Shown here piece by piece: positions 1 through 5,150 of a stretch of DNA of 6,907 nucleotides. Numbering within the stretch: the stretch's first letter is position 1; each line of letters starts with the position of its first letter. The translations under genes and the position numbers were made by a program. The notes beneath the pieces were generated by a model, which searched no databases, was not told where the DNA came from, and saw only the letters and a list, made by a program, of their open reading frames with translations. The stretch is from Paracoccaceae bacterium (GTDB lineage Bacteria; Pseudomonadota; Alphaproteobacteria; Rhodobacterales; Rhodobacteraceae). Location: the NCBI GenBank assembly GCA_003545125.1, contig DQCI01000024.1, positions 3,155 to 10,061 of the forward strand, in the 5' to 3' direction.

Positions 1-199
1 GGCGCGCCTTCGGCGCGGTCGCGGTGAGGCCGGCGGCGGCGGTGCGAAAGGCTTCGGCCCGCGCAAGCGACACGCCGCGCAGCGCCGTCAGGCGGGCGGG
101 GTCGGCGGCCGCCAGCGCAGCCGGATCGCCAATCCCGATCTCGCGCAGCTTTGCATCGAGCGCCGGGCCGATCCCCGAAATGTCAGTGAGTCGTGCCAT
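1..199 (-). CDS. Helix-hairpin-helix protein, partial (N-terminal 66 residues)
   Basis: The gene starts with ATG at 199-197 and runs off the left edge, so 66 residues are visible. Residues 6-22 (DISGIGPALDAKLREIG) form a classic helix-hairpin-helix with the GIG turn. Residues 38-54 (TALRGVSLARAEAF) look like a second, more degenerate hairpin. This pattern resembles the tandem HhH modules that bind DNA non-specifically through the backbone, as in DUF4332-like proteins and helix-hairpin-helix extensions of larger proteins. A GGAG ribosome-binding site lies about 7 bases upstream of the ATG, which supports this start. The visible tail (TATAPKAR) turns Ala/Pro/Lys-rich, as a linker would. A terminator-like hairpin ends only about 36 bases upstream of the ATG, so the gene either has a promoter in that short gap or relies on readthrough. 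Function beyond likely nucleic-acid or protein binding is unknown because the C-terminus is missing. Confidence 0.75.
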   Translation of the reverse strand, partial: MARLTDISGIGPALDAKLREIGIGDPAALAAADPARLTALRGVSLARAEAFRTAAAGLTATAPKAR

Positions 200-225
200 G
201 GGCTTCTCCAGATGCCAAAATCAAA

Positions 226-256
226 ATGAAAAACGGCCGGGCCCAAAGGCCCGGCC
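226..256 (-). terminator. Rho-independent terminator after the lysine-rich protein gene
   Basis: The arms GGCCGGGCC (235-243) and GGCCCGGCC (248-256) pair perfectly over 9 bp around a 4-base loop. Read on the minus strand, the stem is followed at once by GTTTTTCATTTT. It sits 11 bases after the stop codon of the 38-residue gene, where a terminator is expected. Confidence 0.85.
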
Positions 257-267
257 CGGACAGCCAA

Positions 268-384
268 TCAGGCTTTCTTGAGCGCTTTCTTGGCGTCTTT
301 CAGCTTCTTCTCCTGCTTGGCCACCTTGGACTTGCGGGTTTTCACTTCGGCTTTGAGGGCCTTCACTTTGCTCTTCTTGGCCAT
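268..384 (-). CDS. Lysine-rich 38-residue basic microprotein
   Basis: ATG at 384-382, TGA at 270-268. Of 38 residues, 16 are lysine and 1 is arginine, against 3 acidic residues, giving a net charge near +14. Lysines recur every 2-4 residues among Ala, Val and Leu with no proline or glycine, so a single basic amphipathic helix is likely, comparable in composition to histone H1-like bacterial tails. An AGGA ribosome-binding site lies 6 bases before the ATG, inside the end of the upstream gene. The gap to that gene is 3 bases, and a strong terminator follows, so transcription boundaries frame it as a real gene. I infer nucleic-acid or membrane-surface binding from charge alone. I do not recognise a named family, although similar short lysine-rich proteins occur in Rhodobacteraceae genomes. 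A spurious low-complexity frame is the alternative, but the ribosome-binding site, spacing and terminator argue against it. Confidence 0.7.
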   Translation of the reverse strand: MAKKSKVKALKAEVKTRKSKVAKQEKKLKDAKKALKKA

Positions 385-387
385 GGT

Positions 388-570
388 CTATCCTTTCACG
401 TTCTGATTGCTCGCCCCGTACTCTTCGAGAAACTGGCGGATGAAGCGCCGCACTTCGCGGGCTGCGCTGGTATCCACCTCTTCGCAGAGCCCGACGAAGG
501 CGTCACGCTCGACCTTGTTGATGCGAACGATCAACTGCGCGTCTTTTTTGTGTTTGGCACGCTTGGCCAT
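388..570 (-). CDS. Ribbon-helix-helix (CopG/Arc-like) small protein
   Basis: A 60-residue protein with the length and layout of a minimal ribbon-helix-helix DNA-binding protein. It has a basic N-terminus (MAKRAKHKKD), a beta strand at about residues 11-18 (AQLIVRIN), helix 1 at about 19-34 (KVERDAFVGLCEEVDT) and helix 2 at about 36-51 (AAREVRRFIRQFLEEY). Such proteins dimerise, pair their strands into a ribbon and insert it in the DNA major groove. Many autoregulate or act as antitoxins. I chose ATG 570 over an in-frame start at 663. GAGGAAG lies 8 bases upstream of 570, the MAKRAK start suits this kind of protein, and the longer version would run through a likely promoter. The lysine-rich gene follows after 3 bases, so the two are co-transcribed. 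The partner is not a recognised toxin, so I do not call a toxin-antitoxin pair. Confident on the fold, not on the target. Confidence 0.8.
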   Translation of the reverse strand: MAKRAKHKKDAQLIVRINKVERDAFVGLCEEVDTSAAREVRRFIRQFLEEYGASNQNVKG

Positions 571-627
571 GCTCTGCGCTTCCTCATCGGGCGGGGTATC
601 GCATTTGTTACGGCATTGTCGTGCGTT

Positions 628-656
628 TGTATATACATTTCCGCCGGCTTGGTGAA
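628..656 (-). promoter_or_regulatory. Candidate sigma-70-type promoter for the RHH/lysine-rich operon
   Basis: On the minus strand TTCACC (656-651) and TATACA (633-628) are separated by exactly 17 bases. Each matches 4 of 6 consensus positions. The -10 lies about 58 bases before the chosen ATG at 570, in a locally AT-rich patch. The -35 overlaps a small dyad, GGTG-A6-CACC (651-664), which could be an operator for the autoregulatory RHH protein. That last point is inference. Confidence 0.35.
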
Positions 657-680
657 AAAACACCTAAGATCTCGGCTTCC

Positions 681-738
681 TTTGTCTTGGCACAAATACT
701 CCCGGGGGGCGCTTGGGGCTGGCCCACCGCCCGGGGCG
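681..738. repeat. CAAATACTCCCGGGGG-type intergenic element
   Basis: The stretch carries CTTGGCACAAATACTCCCGG, followed by a G-run, a GGGCTGGCCC dyad (716-725) and CGCCCGGGGC. From memory, closely similar strings recur between genes in Rhodobacter, Paracoccus and relatives, often as (C)TTCTTGGCCCAAATACTCCCGGGGG followed by a GC-rich inverted repeat. Only one copy is present here, so the repeat status rests on that recollection. The 125 bases from 671 to 795 hold no gene that I can support. Confidence 0.45.
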
Positions 739-795
739 AAACAACAAAAGGCCCCGCAAACGACCGCTGTTTTTCCGAACTGTCGCGCGCGCCAG

Positions 796-978
796 CTAGT
801 ATTGGGCGCCATAGCAGGCGTCGGTCTCGCGATCCCACCCGCCACCTGCGTCGAGGCAAGCGTCGATCTCCCACCAACGAACGAACCAAGTCCCGAGATC
901 GGTGCCGAAACGGATTGCAACAACGACCACCACAACAGCCGCGGTGGACAATAGGAGAAACCGCGTTCTTCTGGACAT
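796..978 (-). CDS. Small single-span membrane protein with paired-cysteine tail
   Basis: A 60-residue protein, ATG 978-976 and TAG 798-796. The order is a basic start (MSRRTR), one strongly hydrophobic segment at about residues 7-22 (FLLLSTAAVVVVVVAI), then a periplasmic-type tail. The tail contains the pair CLDAGGGWDRETDAC, with cysteines 41 and 55. The positive-inside rule places the tail outside the cytoplasm, where the two cysteines could form a disulfide. The C-x-(3)-G-G-x-W-x(5,6)-C spacing is a pattern I have seen in short hypothetical proteins of this family, with no assigned function. AAGG lies about 7 bases before the ATG. An in-frame ATG at 1029 would add 17 residues encoded by a terminator hairpin, so I rejected it. 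The gene starts only 66 bases after pntB on the same strand, with a hairpin between. A lipoprotein is unlikely because no lipobox cysteine follows the hydrophobic segment. Confidence 0.7.
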   Translation of the reverse strand: MSRRTRFLLLSTAAVVVVVVAIRFGTDLGTWFVRWWEIDACLDAGGGWDRETDACYGAQY

Positions 979-990
979 GCACAACCTTAC

Positions 991-1020
991 GAGAAAGGCC
1001 CCGCCGTTTCCAGCGGGGCC
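991..1020 (-). terminator. Terminator hairpin after pntB
   Basis: The arms GGCCCCGC (997-1004) and GCGGGGCC (1013-1020) pair perfectly over 8 bp around an 8-base loop. On the minus strand the stem is followed by TTTCTC, a short and imperfect T-tract. It begins 24 bases after the pntB stop codon. Its 3' end is only about 12 bases from the start codon of the next gene, so partial readthrough would be needed to express that gene if it has no promoter of its own. Confidence 0.65.
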
Positions 1021-1044
1021 CCTTTGCAATTCAAACCGGCAAGA

Positions 1045-2478
1045 TCAGTCGATCAGCGGGATCAGGCTGTCCATCGAGGCTTTCGCGTCACCGTAGAACA
1101 TCCGCGTGTTGTCCTTGAAGAACAGCGGGTTCTCGATACCCGAGTAGCCTGTGCCCTGGCCGCGCTTGCAGACGAAGACCTGCTTCGACTTCCACACTTC
1201 CAGCACCGGCATGCCGGCGATCGGGCTGTCGGGGTCTTCCTGGGCGTCCGGGTTCACGATGTCGTTCGAGCCGATCACGATGACCACGTCGGTGGACGGG
1301 AAATCGGCGTTGAGCTCATCCATCTCGAGCACGATGTCGTAGGGCACCTTGGCCTCGGCCAGCAGCACGTTCATGTGCCCTGGCAGACGCCCCGCGACCG
1401 GGTGGATGCCGAACCGCACGTTCTTGCCGCGCGCGCGCAGCTTCTCGGTGAGCGCCGCCACCGATTGCTGGGCCTGCGCCACCGCCATGCCGTAGCCCGG
1501 CACGATGATGACGCTGTCGGCGTCGTTCAGCGCCGCGGCCACGCCGTCGGCGTCGATCGCGATCTGCTCGCCCTCGATCTCCTTGGTCGAGGCCTGCGGC
1601 CCGCCGAACCCACCGAGGATGACGGAGACGAACGAGCGGTTCATCGCCACGCACATGATGTAGCTCAGGATCGCACCCGACGAGCCGACCAGCGCACCGG
1701 TGACGATCAACAGATCGTTGCCCAGCGAGAAGCCGATCGCCGCCGCCGCCCAGCCCGAATACGAGTTGAGCATCGAAACCACGACCGGCATGTCGGCGCC
1801 GCCGATCCCCATGATCAGGTGGTAACCGATGAAGAAGGCGAGCAGGGTCATCAACAGCAGCGTCCAGAGGCCCGCGCCGGAGATGAACATGATCATCAGG
1901 ATGACCGACAGCGCCGCGGCGCTGGCGTTGAGCATATGACCGCCCGGCAGCTTTGTCGCCGCGCTCGACAGCTTGCCTGCGAGCTTGCCGAAGGCCACGA
2001 CCGAGCCGGTGAAGGTCACCGCCCCGATGAAGATGCCGAGATAGAGCTCGCCGCGCAGGATGGTGAGCTCCACCGGCGTCTTGTGCGCGATCAGCGCGGC
2101 GAAGCCCTTGAGCGCCTCCTGGGCCTCGGCGTCCATCGCGCCGACCCGGACCATCTCGAAATAGGCGTTGAAGCCCACAAAGACGGCGGCCAGGCCGACC
2201 AGCGAGTGCATCGCCGCGACAAGCTGCGGCATCTCGGTCATCTGCACCTTGTTGGCGACATACCAACCGATGATGCCGCCGCCGGCGATCAGCAGGACCG
2301 ACAAGAGCCACAGGCCCGAGCCCGGGCCGATCAGCGTGGCAAAGACCGCCAGCGCCATGCCGATGATGCCATACCAGACGGCGCGCTTGGCACTTTCCTG
2401 GCCCGAGAGCCCGCCCAGCGCGAGGATGAAGAGCACGGCCGAGACGATATAGGCCGCGGTGGTGAATCCGAGTTCCAT
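1045..2478 (-). CDS. pntB: NAD(P) transhydrogenase subunit beta
   Basis: A 477-residue inner-membrane subunit of the proton-translocating transhydrogenase, which makes NADPH from NADH using the proton gradient. Residues 1 to about 280 are eight or nine hydrophobic segments (domain II). They include His91, matching E. coli beta-His91 of the proton path, plus Asp229 and Asn238 in [18 protein letters not shown]. Residues from about 300 onward are the NADP(H)-binding domain [14 protein letters not shown] (327-337), [15 protein letters not shown] (359-373), GSNDIVNP (403-410), and Lys438-Arg439 before the GTGYSG loop. The family residues I could check are present. Compared with E. coli PntB (462 residues, from memory) there is an extra stretch of about 16 residues in the loop around 107-134. 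ATG 2478 has AAGGAGG 8 bases upstream; an in-frame start at 2583 would lie inside pntA. pntA ends 13 bases upstream, so the two form one operon. Confidence 0.97.
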   Translation of the reverse strand: MELGFTTAAYIVSAVLFILALGGLSGQESAKRAVWYGIIGMALAVFATLIGPGSGLWLLSVLLIAGGGIIGWYVANKVQMTEMPQLVAAMHSLVGLAAVFVGFNAYFEMVRVGAMDAEAQEALKGFAALIAHKTPVELTILRGELYLGIFIGAVTFTGSVVAFGKLAGKLSSAATKLPGGHMLNASAAALSVILMIMFISGAGLWTLLLMTLLAFFIGYHLIMGIGGADMPVVVSMLNSYSGWAAAAIGFSLGNDLLIVTGALVGSSGAILSYIMCVAMNRSFVSVILGGFGGPQASTKEIEGEQIAIDADGVAAALNDADSVIIVPGYGMAVAQAQQSVAALTEKLRARGKNVRFGIHPVAGRLPGHMNVLLAEAKVPYDIVLEMDELNADFPSTDVVIVIGSNDIVNPDAQEDPDSPIAGMPVLEVWKSKQVFVCKRGQGTGYSGIENPLFFKDNTRMFYGDAKASMDSLIPLID

Positions 2479-2486
2479 TCCCCTGC

Positions 2487-2493
2487 CCTCCTT
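2487..2493 (-). promoter_or_regulatory. pntB ribosome-binding site overlapping the pntA stop codon
   Basis: The minus strand reads TTAAGGAGGGCAGGGGAATG. AAGGAGG lies 8 bases before the pntB ATG, and its first two bases are the last two of the pntA TAA (2494-2492). A ribosome finishing pntA would therefore stand on the pntB entry site. This suggests coupled translation, which would balance the two subunits. Confidence 0.85.
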
Positions 2494-4066
2494 AAGATTT
2501 CTGGAACATGGCAAGCATGCGCCGGGTGACGAGGAAGCCGCCGAAAATGTTGATCCCGGCCATGAAGACCGAGACGGCGGCAAGCAGGATCACCAGGAAC
2601 GAGCCCGACCCGATCTGGAGCAGGGCGCCGAGAATGATGATCGACGAGATCGCGTTGGTGATCGCCATCAAGGGCGTGTGCAGCGCGTGGCTGACGTTCC
2701 AGATCACCTGGAAGCCGACGAAGACCGCGAGCACGAAGACGATGAAGTGCTGCATGAAGCTTGGCGGGGCCACCAGGCCGAGCGCCAGGAGCAGCACCGC
2801 ACCAACGCCGATCAGCGTCGCCTGTTGCCGGGTCTGCGTCTTGAAGGCGGCGATTTCATTCGCCCGCTTCTCTTGCGGCGTCAGTTCCGGCACCGGGGCC
2901 GGCTTCGGCTTGGCGGCGATCGCCTGCACTTTCGGCGGCGGCGGCGGGAAGGTGATCTCGCCCTGGTAGGCCACGGTCGCGCCGCGGATCACGTCGTCTT
3001 CCATGTTGTGAACGACACGTCCGTCCTTCTCGGGCGTAAGATCCGTCATCATGTGGCGGATGTTGTTGGCGTAGAGCGTCGAGCTCTGTGTCGCCATGCG
3101 CGAGGCGAAATCGGTGTAACCGACCACGGTGACCCCGCCCGGGGTGACGATCTTTTTGTCTTTCACCGTGTAGTCGCAGTTGCCGCCCTGCTCGGCGGCA
3201 AGGTCGATGACCACCGAGCCCGGCTTCATCGCGTCGACCATGTCCTTGAGCCACAATTTCGGCGCCGGCCGGTTCGGGATCAACGCGGTGGTGATGACCA
3301 CGTCGATGTCACCGGCGATCTCGCGGAACTTGGCGAGCTGGGCATTGCGGAACTCTTCCGACTGCACCGAGGCGTAACCGCCGGAGGCGGAGCCGTCCTG
3401 CGCCTCGTCCTCGAAGTCGAGGTAGACGAACTCGGCGCCCATCGATTCAACCTGTTCGGCCACTTCGGGGCGCACGTCGAAAGCGTAGGTGATCGCGCCG
3501 AGCGATACGGATGTCCCGATCGCGGCGAGGCCCGCGACCCCGGCACCGACCACCAGCACCTTGGCCGGCGGCACCTTGCCGGCGGCCGTGATCTGGCCGG
3601 TGAAGAACCGGCCGAAGTTGTTGCCGGCTTCGATCACCGCGCGGTAACCGGCGATATTGGCCATCGACGACAGCGCGTCCATCTTCTGGGCGCGGCTGAT
3701 GCGCGGCACCATTTCCATCGCGATGACGTTGCCGCCCTTCGCCTTGGCGAGCTCAAGGCCTTCCTCGTTGCCGCCCGGGTTGAAGAAAGTAATCAGCGTC
3801 TTCTCGGGCGTGAGCCGCTTCAGCTCGGCCTCGGTGGGGATCCGGACCTTGGCGATGATGTCCGCCTGTTTCCACAGCGCCGCCGCGGTTGCGATCACCG
3901 TCACACCGGCCGCCTCAAAGGCCGCGTCCGAAAATCCGGCACCGGCGCCAGCACCCTTTTCGATCAGGCAGTCGTAGCCCAGCTTTTGCAGAGCCGCCGC
4001 GCTTTCGGGCGTCATCGCCACCCGGTTCTCACCGGCACTTACTTCCTTCGGAACCCCGATTTTCAC
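2492..4066 (-). CDS. pntA: NAD(P) transhydrogenase subunit alpha, fused form
   Basis: A 524-residue alpha subunit that binds NAD(H) and joins PntB in the membrane complex. Domain I covers about residues 1-380: KIGVPKE at the start, ENRVAMTP (13-20), the [20 protein letters not shown] segment (125-144), the dinucleotide-fold GAGVAG (174-179), the acidic end of strand two (AFDVRP, Asp197) and the mobile loop [14 protein letters not shown] (316-329). A proline-rich linker (373-397) leads to four hydrophobic segments between about 418 and 512 that contribute to domain II. E. coli has the same fused arrangement (510 residues, from memory), whereas Rhodospirillum rubrum splits it into PntAA and PntAB. 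I chose GTG 4066. AAGGAG stands 6 bases before it and MKIGVPKE is the usual N-terminus. A TTG at 4084 would bury that site inside the coding sequence. Confidence 0.97.
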   Translation of the reverse strand: MKIGVPKEVSAGENRVAMTPESAAALQKLGYDCLIEKGAGAGAGFSDAAFEAAGVTVIATAAALWKQADIIAKVRIPTEAELKRLTPEKTLITFFNPGGNEEGLELAKAKGGNVIAMEMVPRISRAQKMDALSSMANIAGYRAVIEAGNNFGRFFTGQITAAGKVPPAKVLVVGAGVAGLAAIGTSVSLGAITYAFDVRPEVAEQVESMGAEFVYLDFEDEAQDGSASGGYASVQSEEFRNAQLAKFREIAGDIDVVITTALIPNRPAPKLWLKDMVDAMKPGSVVIDLAAEQGGNCDYTVKDKKIVTPGGVTVVGYTDFASRMATQSSTLYANNIRHMMTDLTPEKDGRVVHNMEDDVIRGATVAYQGEITFPPPPPKVQAIAAKPKPAPVPELTPQEKRANEIAAFKTQTRQQATLIGVGAVLLLALGLVAPPSFMQHFIVFVLAVFVGFQVIWNVSHALHTPLMAITNAISSIIILGALLQIGSGSFLVILLAAVSVFMAGINIFGGFLVTRRMLAMFQKS

Positions 4067-4072
4067 GTTGGT

Positions 4073-4078
4073 CTCCTT
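4073..4078 (-). promoter_or_regulatory. Ribosome-binding site that fixes the pntA GTG start
   Basis: AAGGAG on the minus strand, 6 bases before GTG 4066. It decides between the GTG, which gives the conserved N-terminus MKIGVPKE, and a TTG 18 bases further upstream that has no comparable site. Confidence 0.8.
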
Positions 4079-4110
4079 CTTCAACGGTCGCCGGGCGCGG
4101 GCTCGCCCCC

Positions 4111-4150
4111 GGAATTGGTTTATTCTTTACGCGAAGCAAATCAGGAATTC
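4111..4150 (-). promoter_or_regulatory. AT-rich upstream region of pntA, probable promoter zone
   Basis: This 40-base stretch is clearly AT-richer than its surroundings and begins about 45 bases upstream of the pntA start. On the minus strand AATAAA (4124-4119) could serve as a -10, with TTCCTG (4147-4142) 17 bases before it, but the -35 match is poor. A promoter is expected here because the methyltransferase gene upstream is unrelated and the repeat array lies between. The exact boxes are not established. Confidence 0.3.
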
Positions 4151-4171
4151 GACCGAAACCGCGCGCGCATG

Positions 4172-4274
4172 GCCCTTTTTTCATGCCTTTTTTCCACGCC
4201 TTTTTCGCAGCCACTCTTGGCAGCCACATTTCGCAGCCACTATTGGCAGCCACTATTCGCAGACACATTTCACA
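4172..4274. repeat. 13-bp tandem repeat array, about eight units
   Basis: Read on the plus strand in units starting at GCC, the array holds GCCCTTTTTTCAT (4172), GCCTTTTTTCCAC (4185), GCCTTTTTCGCA (4198, 12 bases), GCCACTCTTGGCA (4210), GCCACATTTCGCA (4223), GCCACTATTGGCA (4236), GCCACTATTCGCA (4249) and GACACATTTCACA (4262). Four central units differ at only a few positions. The three leftmost have drifted to T-runs, and the last has lost the second base. Copies alternate between TTGGCA and TTCGCA junctions. The units ending in TTGGC contain the short dyad GCCA-N4-TGGC. The array begins at the stop codon of the methyltransferase gene and ends about 105 bases before pntA. Confidence 0.85.
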
Positions 4275-4725
4275 GCCACCGCCGCACTTTTGCGAACCAG
4301 GCTTCCGCGGCCCGCCCGAAGGCCTCGACCAGCCCCGCCTCCTCGCCGCGGATGAAGCGCCGGGTGACGAGCCCCATGAAAGCGGGCACGATCACCAGCG
4401 CGGGCAACACGTCCCAATGCAGGATGGCGCCCGCGAGCACCAGCGCGTCGCCAAGGTAGATCGGGTTGCGGCTCAGCCGGAAAATCCCCTGGCGCACGAA
4501 CGCGCTGGGTTTGCGGCGCGGGATGAAGGTGGTGTGATGACGCACAAGCTCGAACGCGCCGAGCCCCATCGCGCCAAGGCCCGCCGCGATCATCGCGTTG
4601 CCCAGCCAGCGCAGCGGGTCGACGCCGAAGCCCAGGCCCGGCAGCAGCCGGTCGAGCCCGAAGGCAGCGGCGAGCGCGCCGATCAGCCAGACCGGCGGAA
4701 GGTCGATCCATTTCAGAAGGCTCAT
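4270..4725 (-). CDS. ICMT/PEMT-family membrane methyltransferase
   Basis: A 151-residue polytopic membrane protein. Hydrophobic segments lie at about residues 11-29, 40-60 and 90-120. The family signature is SRNPIYLGD (85-93), followed downstream by RRFIRGEEAGLVEAFG (122-137), in which Glu128-Glu129 and the flanking basic residues correspond to the conserved C-terminal motif. Isoprenylcysteine carboxyl methyltransferase and phospholipid methyltransferase homologues use S-adenosylmethionine within the membrane. In bacteria the substrate of these short forms is mostly unknown, so I do not name one. The final segment (EAWFAKVRRWL) replaces the YxxYxxxVPRWLP-like ending often seen, but the length is otherwise normal. 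ATG 4725 is the most upstream in-frame start. Its ribosome-binding site is weak (ACGGA). The last codons and stop (TGG CTG TGA) match the core of the adjoining 13-bp repeats. Confidence 0.85.
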   Translation of the reverse strand: MSLLKWIDLPPVWLIGALAAAFGLDRLLPGLGFGVDPLRWLGNAMIAAGLGAMGLGAFELVRHHTTFIPRRKPSAFVRQGIFRLSRNPIYLGDALVLAGAILHWDVLPALVIVPAFMGLVTRRFIRGEEAGLVEAFGRAAEAWFAKVRRWL

Positions 4726-4939
4726 GATCCGTCGCGCAAAGACATTACTCGAGCTGACGATGTAGCGCGAAGAGTGTTACGAGGCAATGGCCGGGGCCCC
4801 GGTCGTGCCGCATGCGGGCAACACTGCGGTCACGCGCTGGCGACCACCAGCCACGAGACGTTCCCCGGCCGGCCGCGGCACCCTGACGGCAATACGCGCG
4901 CCCAGCGCACAGCATTTCCCCGGGCGACCCGCTTCGCCC

Positions 4940-4968
4940 TCGAAATTGGCACGAACCCCTGCTATGGT
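4940..4968 (+). promoter_or_regulatory. Candidate promoter of the RTX/NIDO gene
   Basis: TCGAAA (4940-4945) and TATGGT (4963-4968) are 17 bases apart. TGC directly before TATGGT makes an extended -10. Each hexamer matches 4 of 6 consensus positions. It would give an untranslated leader of about 175 bases ahead of the ATG at 5151. Confidence 0.35.
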
Positions 4969-5089
4969 TAATCAAATGCACGTCCGGACAATAACCGGCG
5001 GCAGAGAGGAAGAGCGGTGTTCAGGACCCGGAGCTCGACACGCCACGCGTGGATCGGACCGGCGGGATCTCTCCCGTCCCGGCCGAAAA

Positions 5090-5111
5090 CCTGCGCGCGC
5101 TGTTGCGCAGG
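5090..5111 (+). other. Hairpin in the presumed leader of the RTX gene
   Basis: CCTGCGC (5090-5096) pairs perfectly with GCGCAGG (5105-5111) around an 8-base loop. It ends 39 bases before the start codon and lacks a following T-run, so it is not an intrinsic terminator. An effect on RNA stability or translation is possible but unproven. Confidence 0.4.
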
Positions 5112-5150
5112 CCCCACGCCCGGCACCCGCCTTGAGCAGGAGACAGGCCG

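Larger units (their letters stand above)
4726..5150. other. Divergent intergenic region, no convincing gene
   Basis: This 425-base gap separates the minus-strand methyltransferase gene from the plus-strand RTX gene, so it should hold promoters for both. It carries perfect palindromes CCGGGGCCCCGG (4791-4802), CCGCATGCGG (4808-4817) and CCACGCGTGG (5043-5052), plus a hairpin at 5090-5111. Open frames here give Arg/Cys-rich translations without recognisable features. The most tempting is a GTG-started 48-residue frame at 5017-5163 behind GAGGA, which overlaps the RTX start; I do not call it a gene. Confidence 0.6.

Noticed and set aside
268..570. Classical toxin-antitoxin pair
   Set aside because: The RHH protein could be an antitoxin, but the lysine-rich peptide matches no toxin family that I know.
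741..775. Possible terminator after the paired-cysteine gene
   Set aside because: The minus strand has GCGGGGCC followed by TTTTGTTGTTT, like a terminator's right arm, but no left arm pairs well with it.
1024..2529. Long plus-strand open frame opposite pntB
   Set aside because: It mirrors a strongly conserved pntB, is full of His, Arg, Asp and Gln, and shows no domain. This is a usual by-product of high-GC codon bias.
4029..4268. 79-residue minus-strand frame running through the 13-bp repeats into pntA
   Set aside because: It has no clear ribosome-binding site, overlaps the start of pntA and reads the repeats as low-complexity peptide.
4172..4274. CRISPR array or plasmid iterons
   Set aside because: Units are only 13 bp, directly abutting and without spacers, so not CRISPR. 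No replication gene is nearby, so iterons are not supported.
2459..4459. Very long plus-strand open frame opposite pntA
   Set aside because: Same reason: antisense to an unmistakable pntA, with biased composition and no motif.
4745..4981. 78-residue Cys/Arg-rich minus-strand frame in the intergenic gap
   Set aside because: No recognisable feature, no good ribosome-binding site, and composition typical of noncoding GC-rich DNA.
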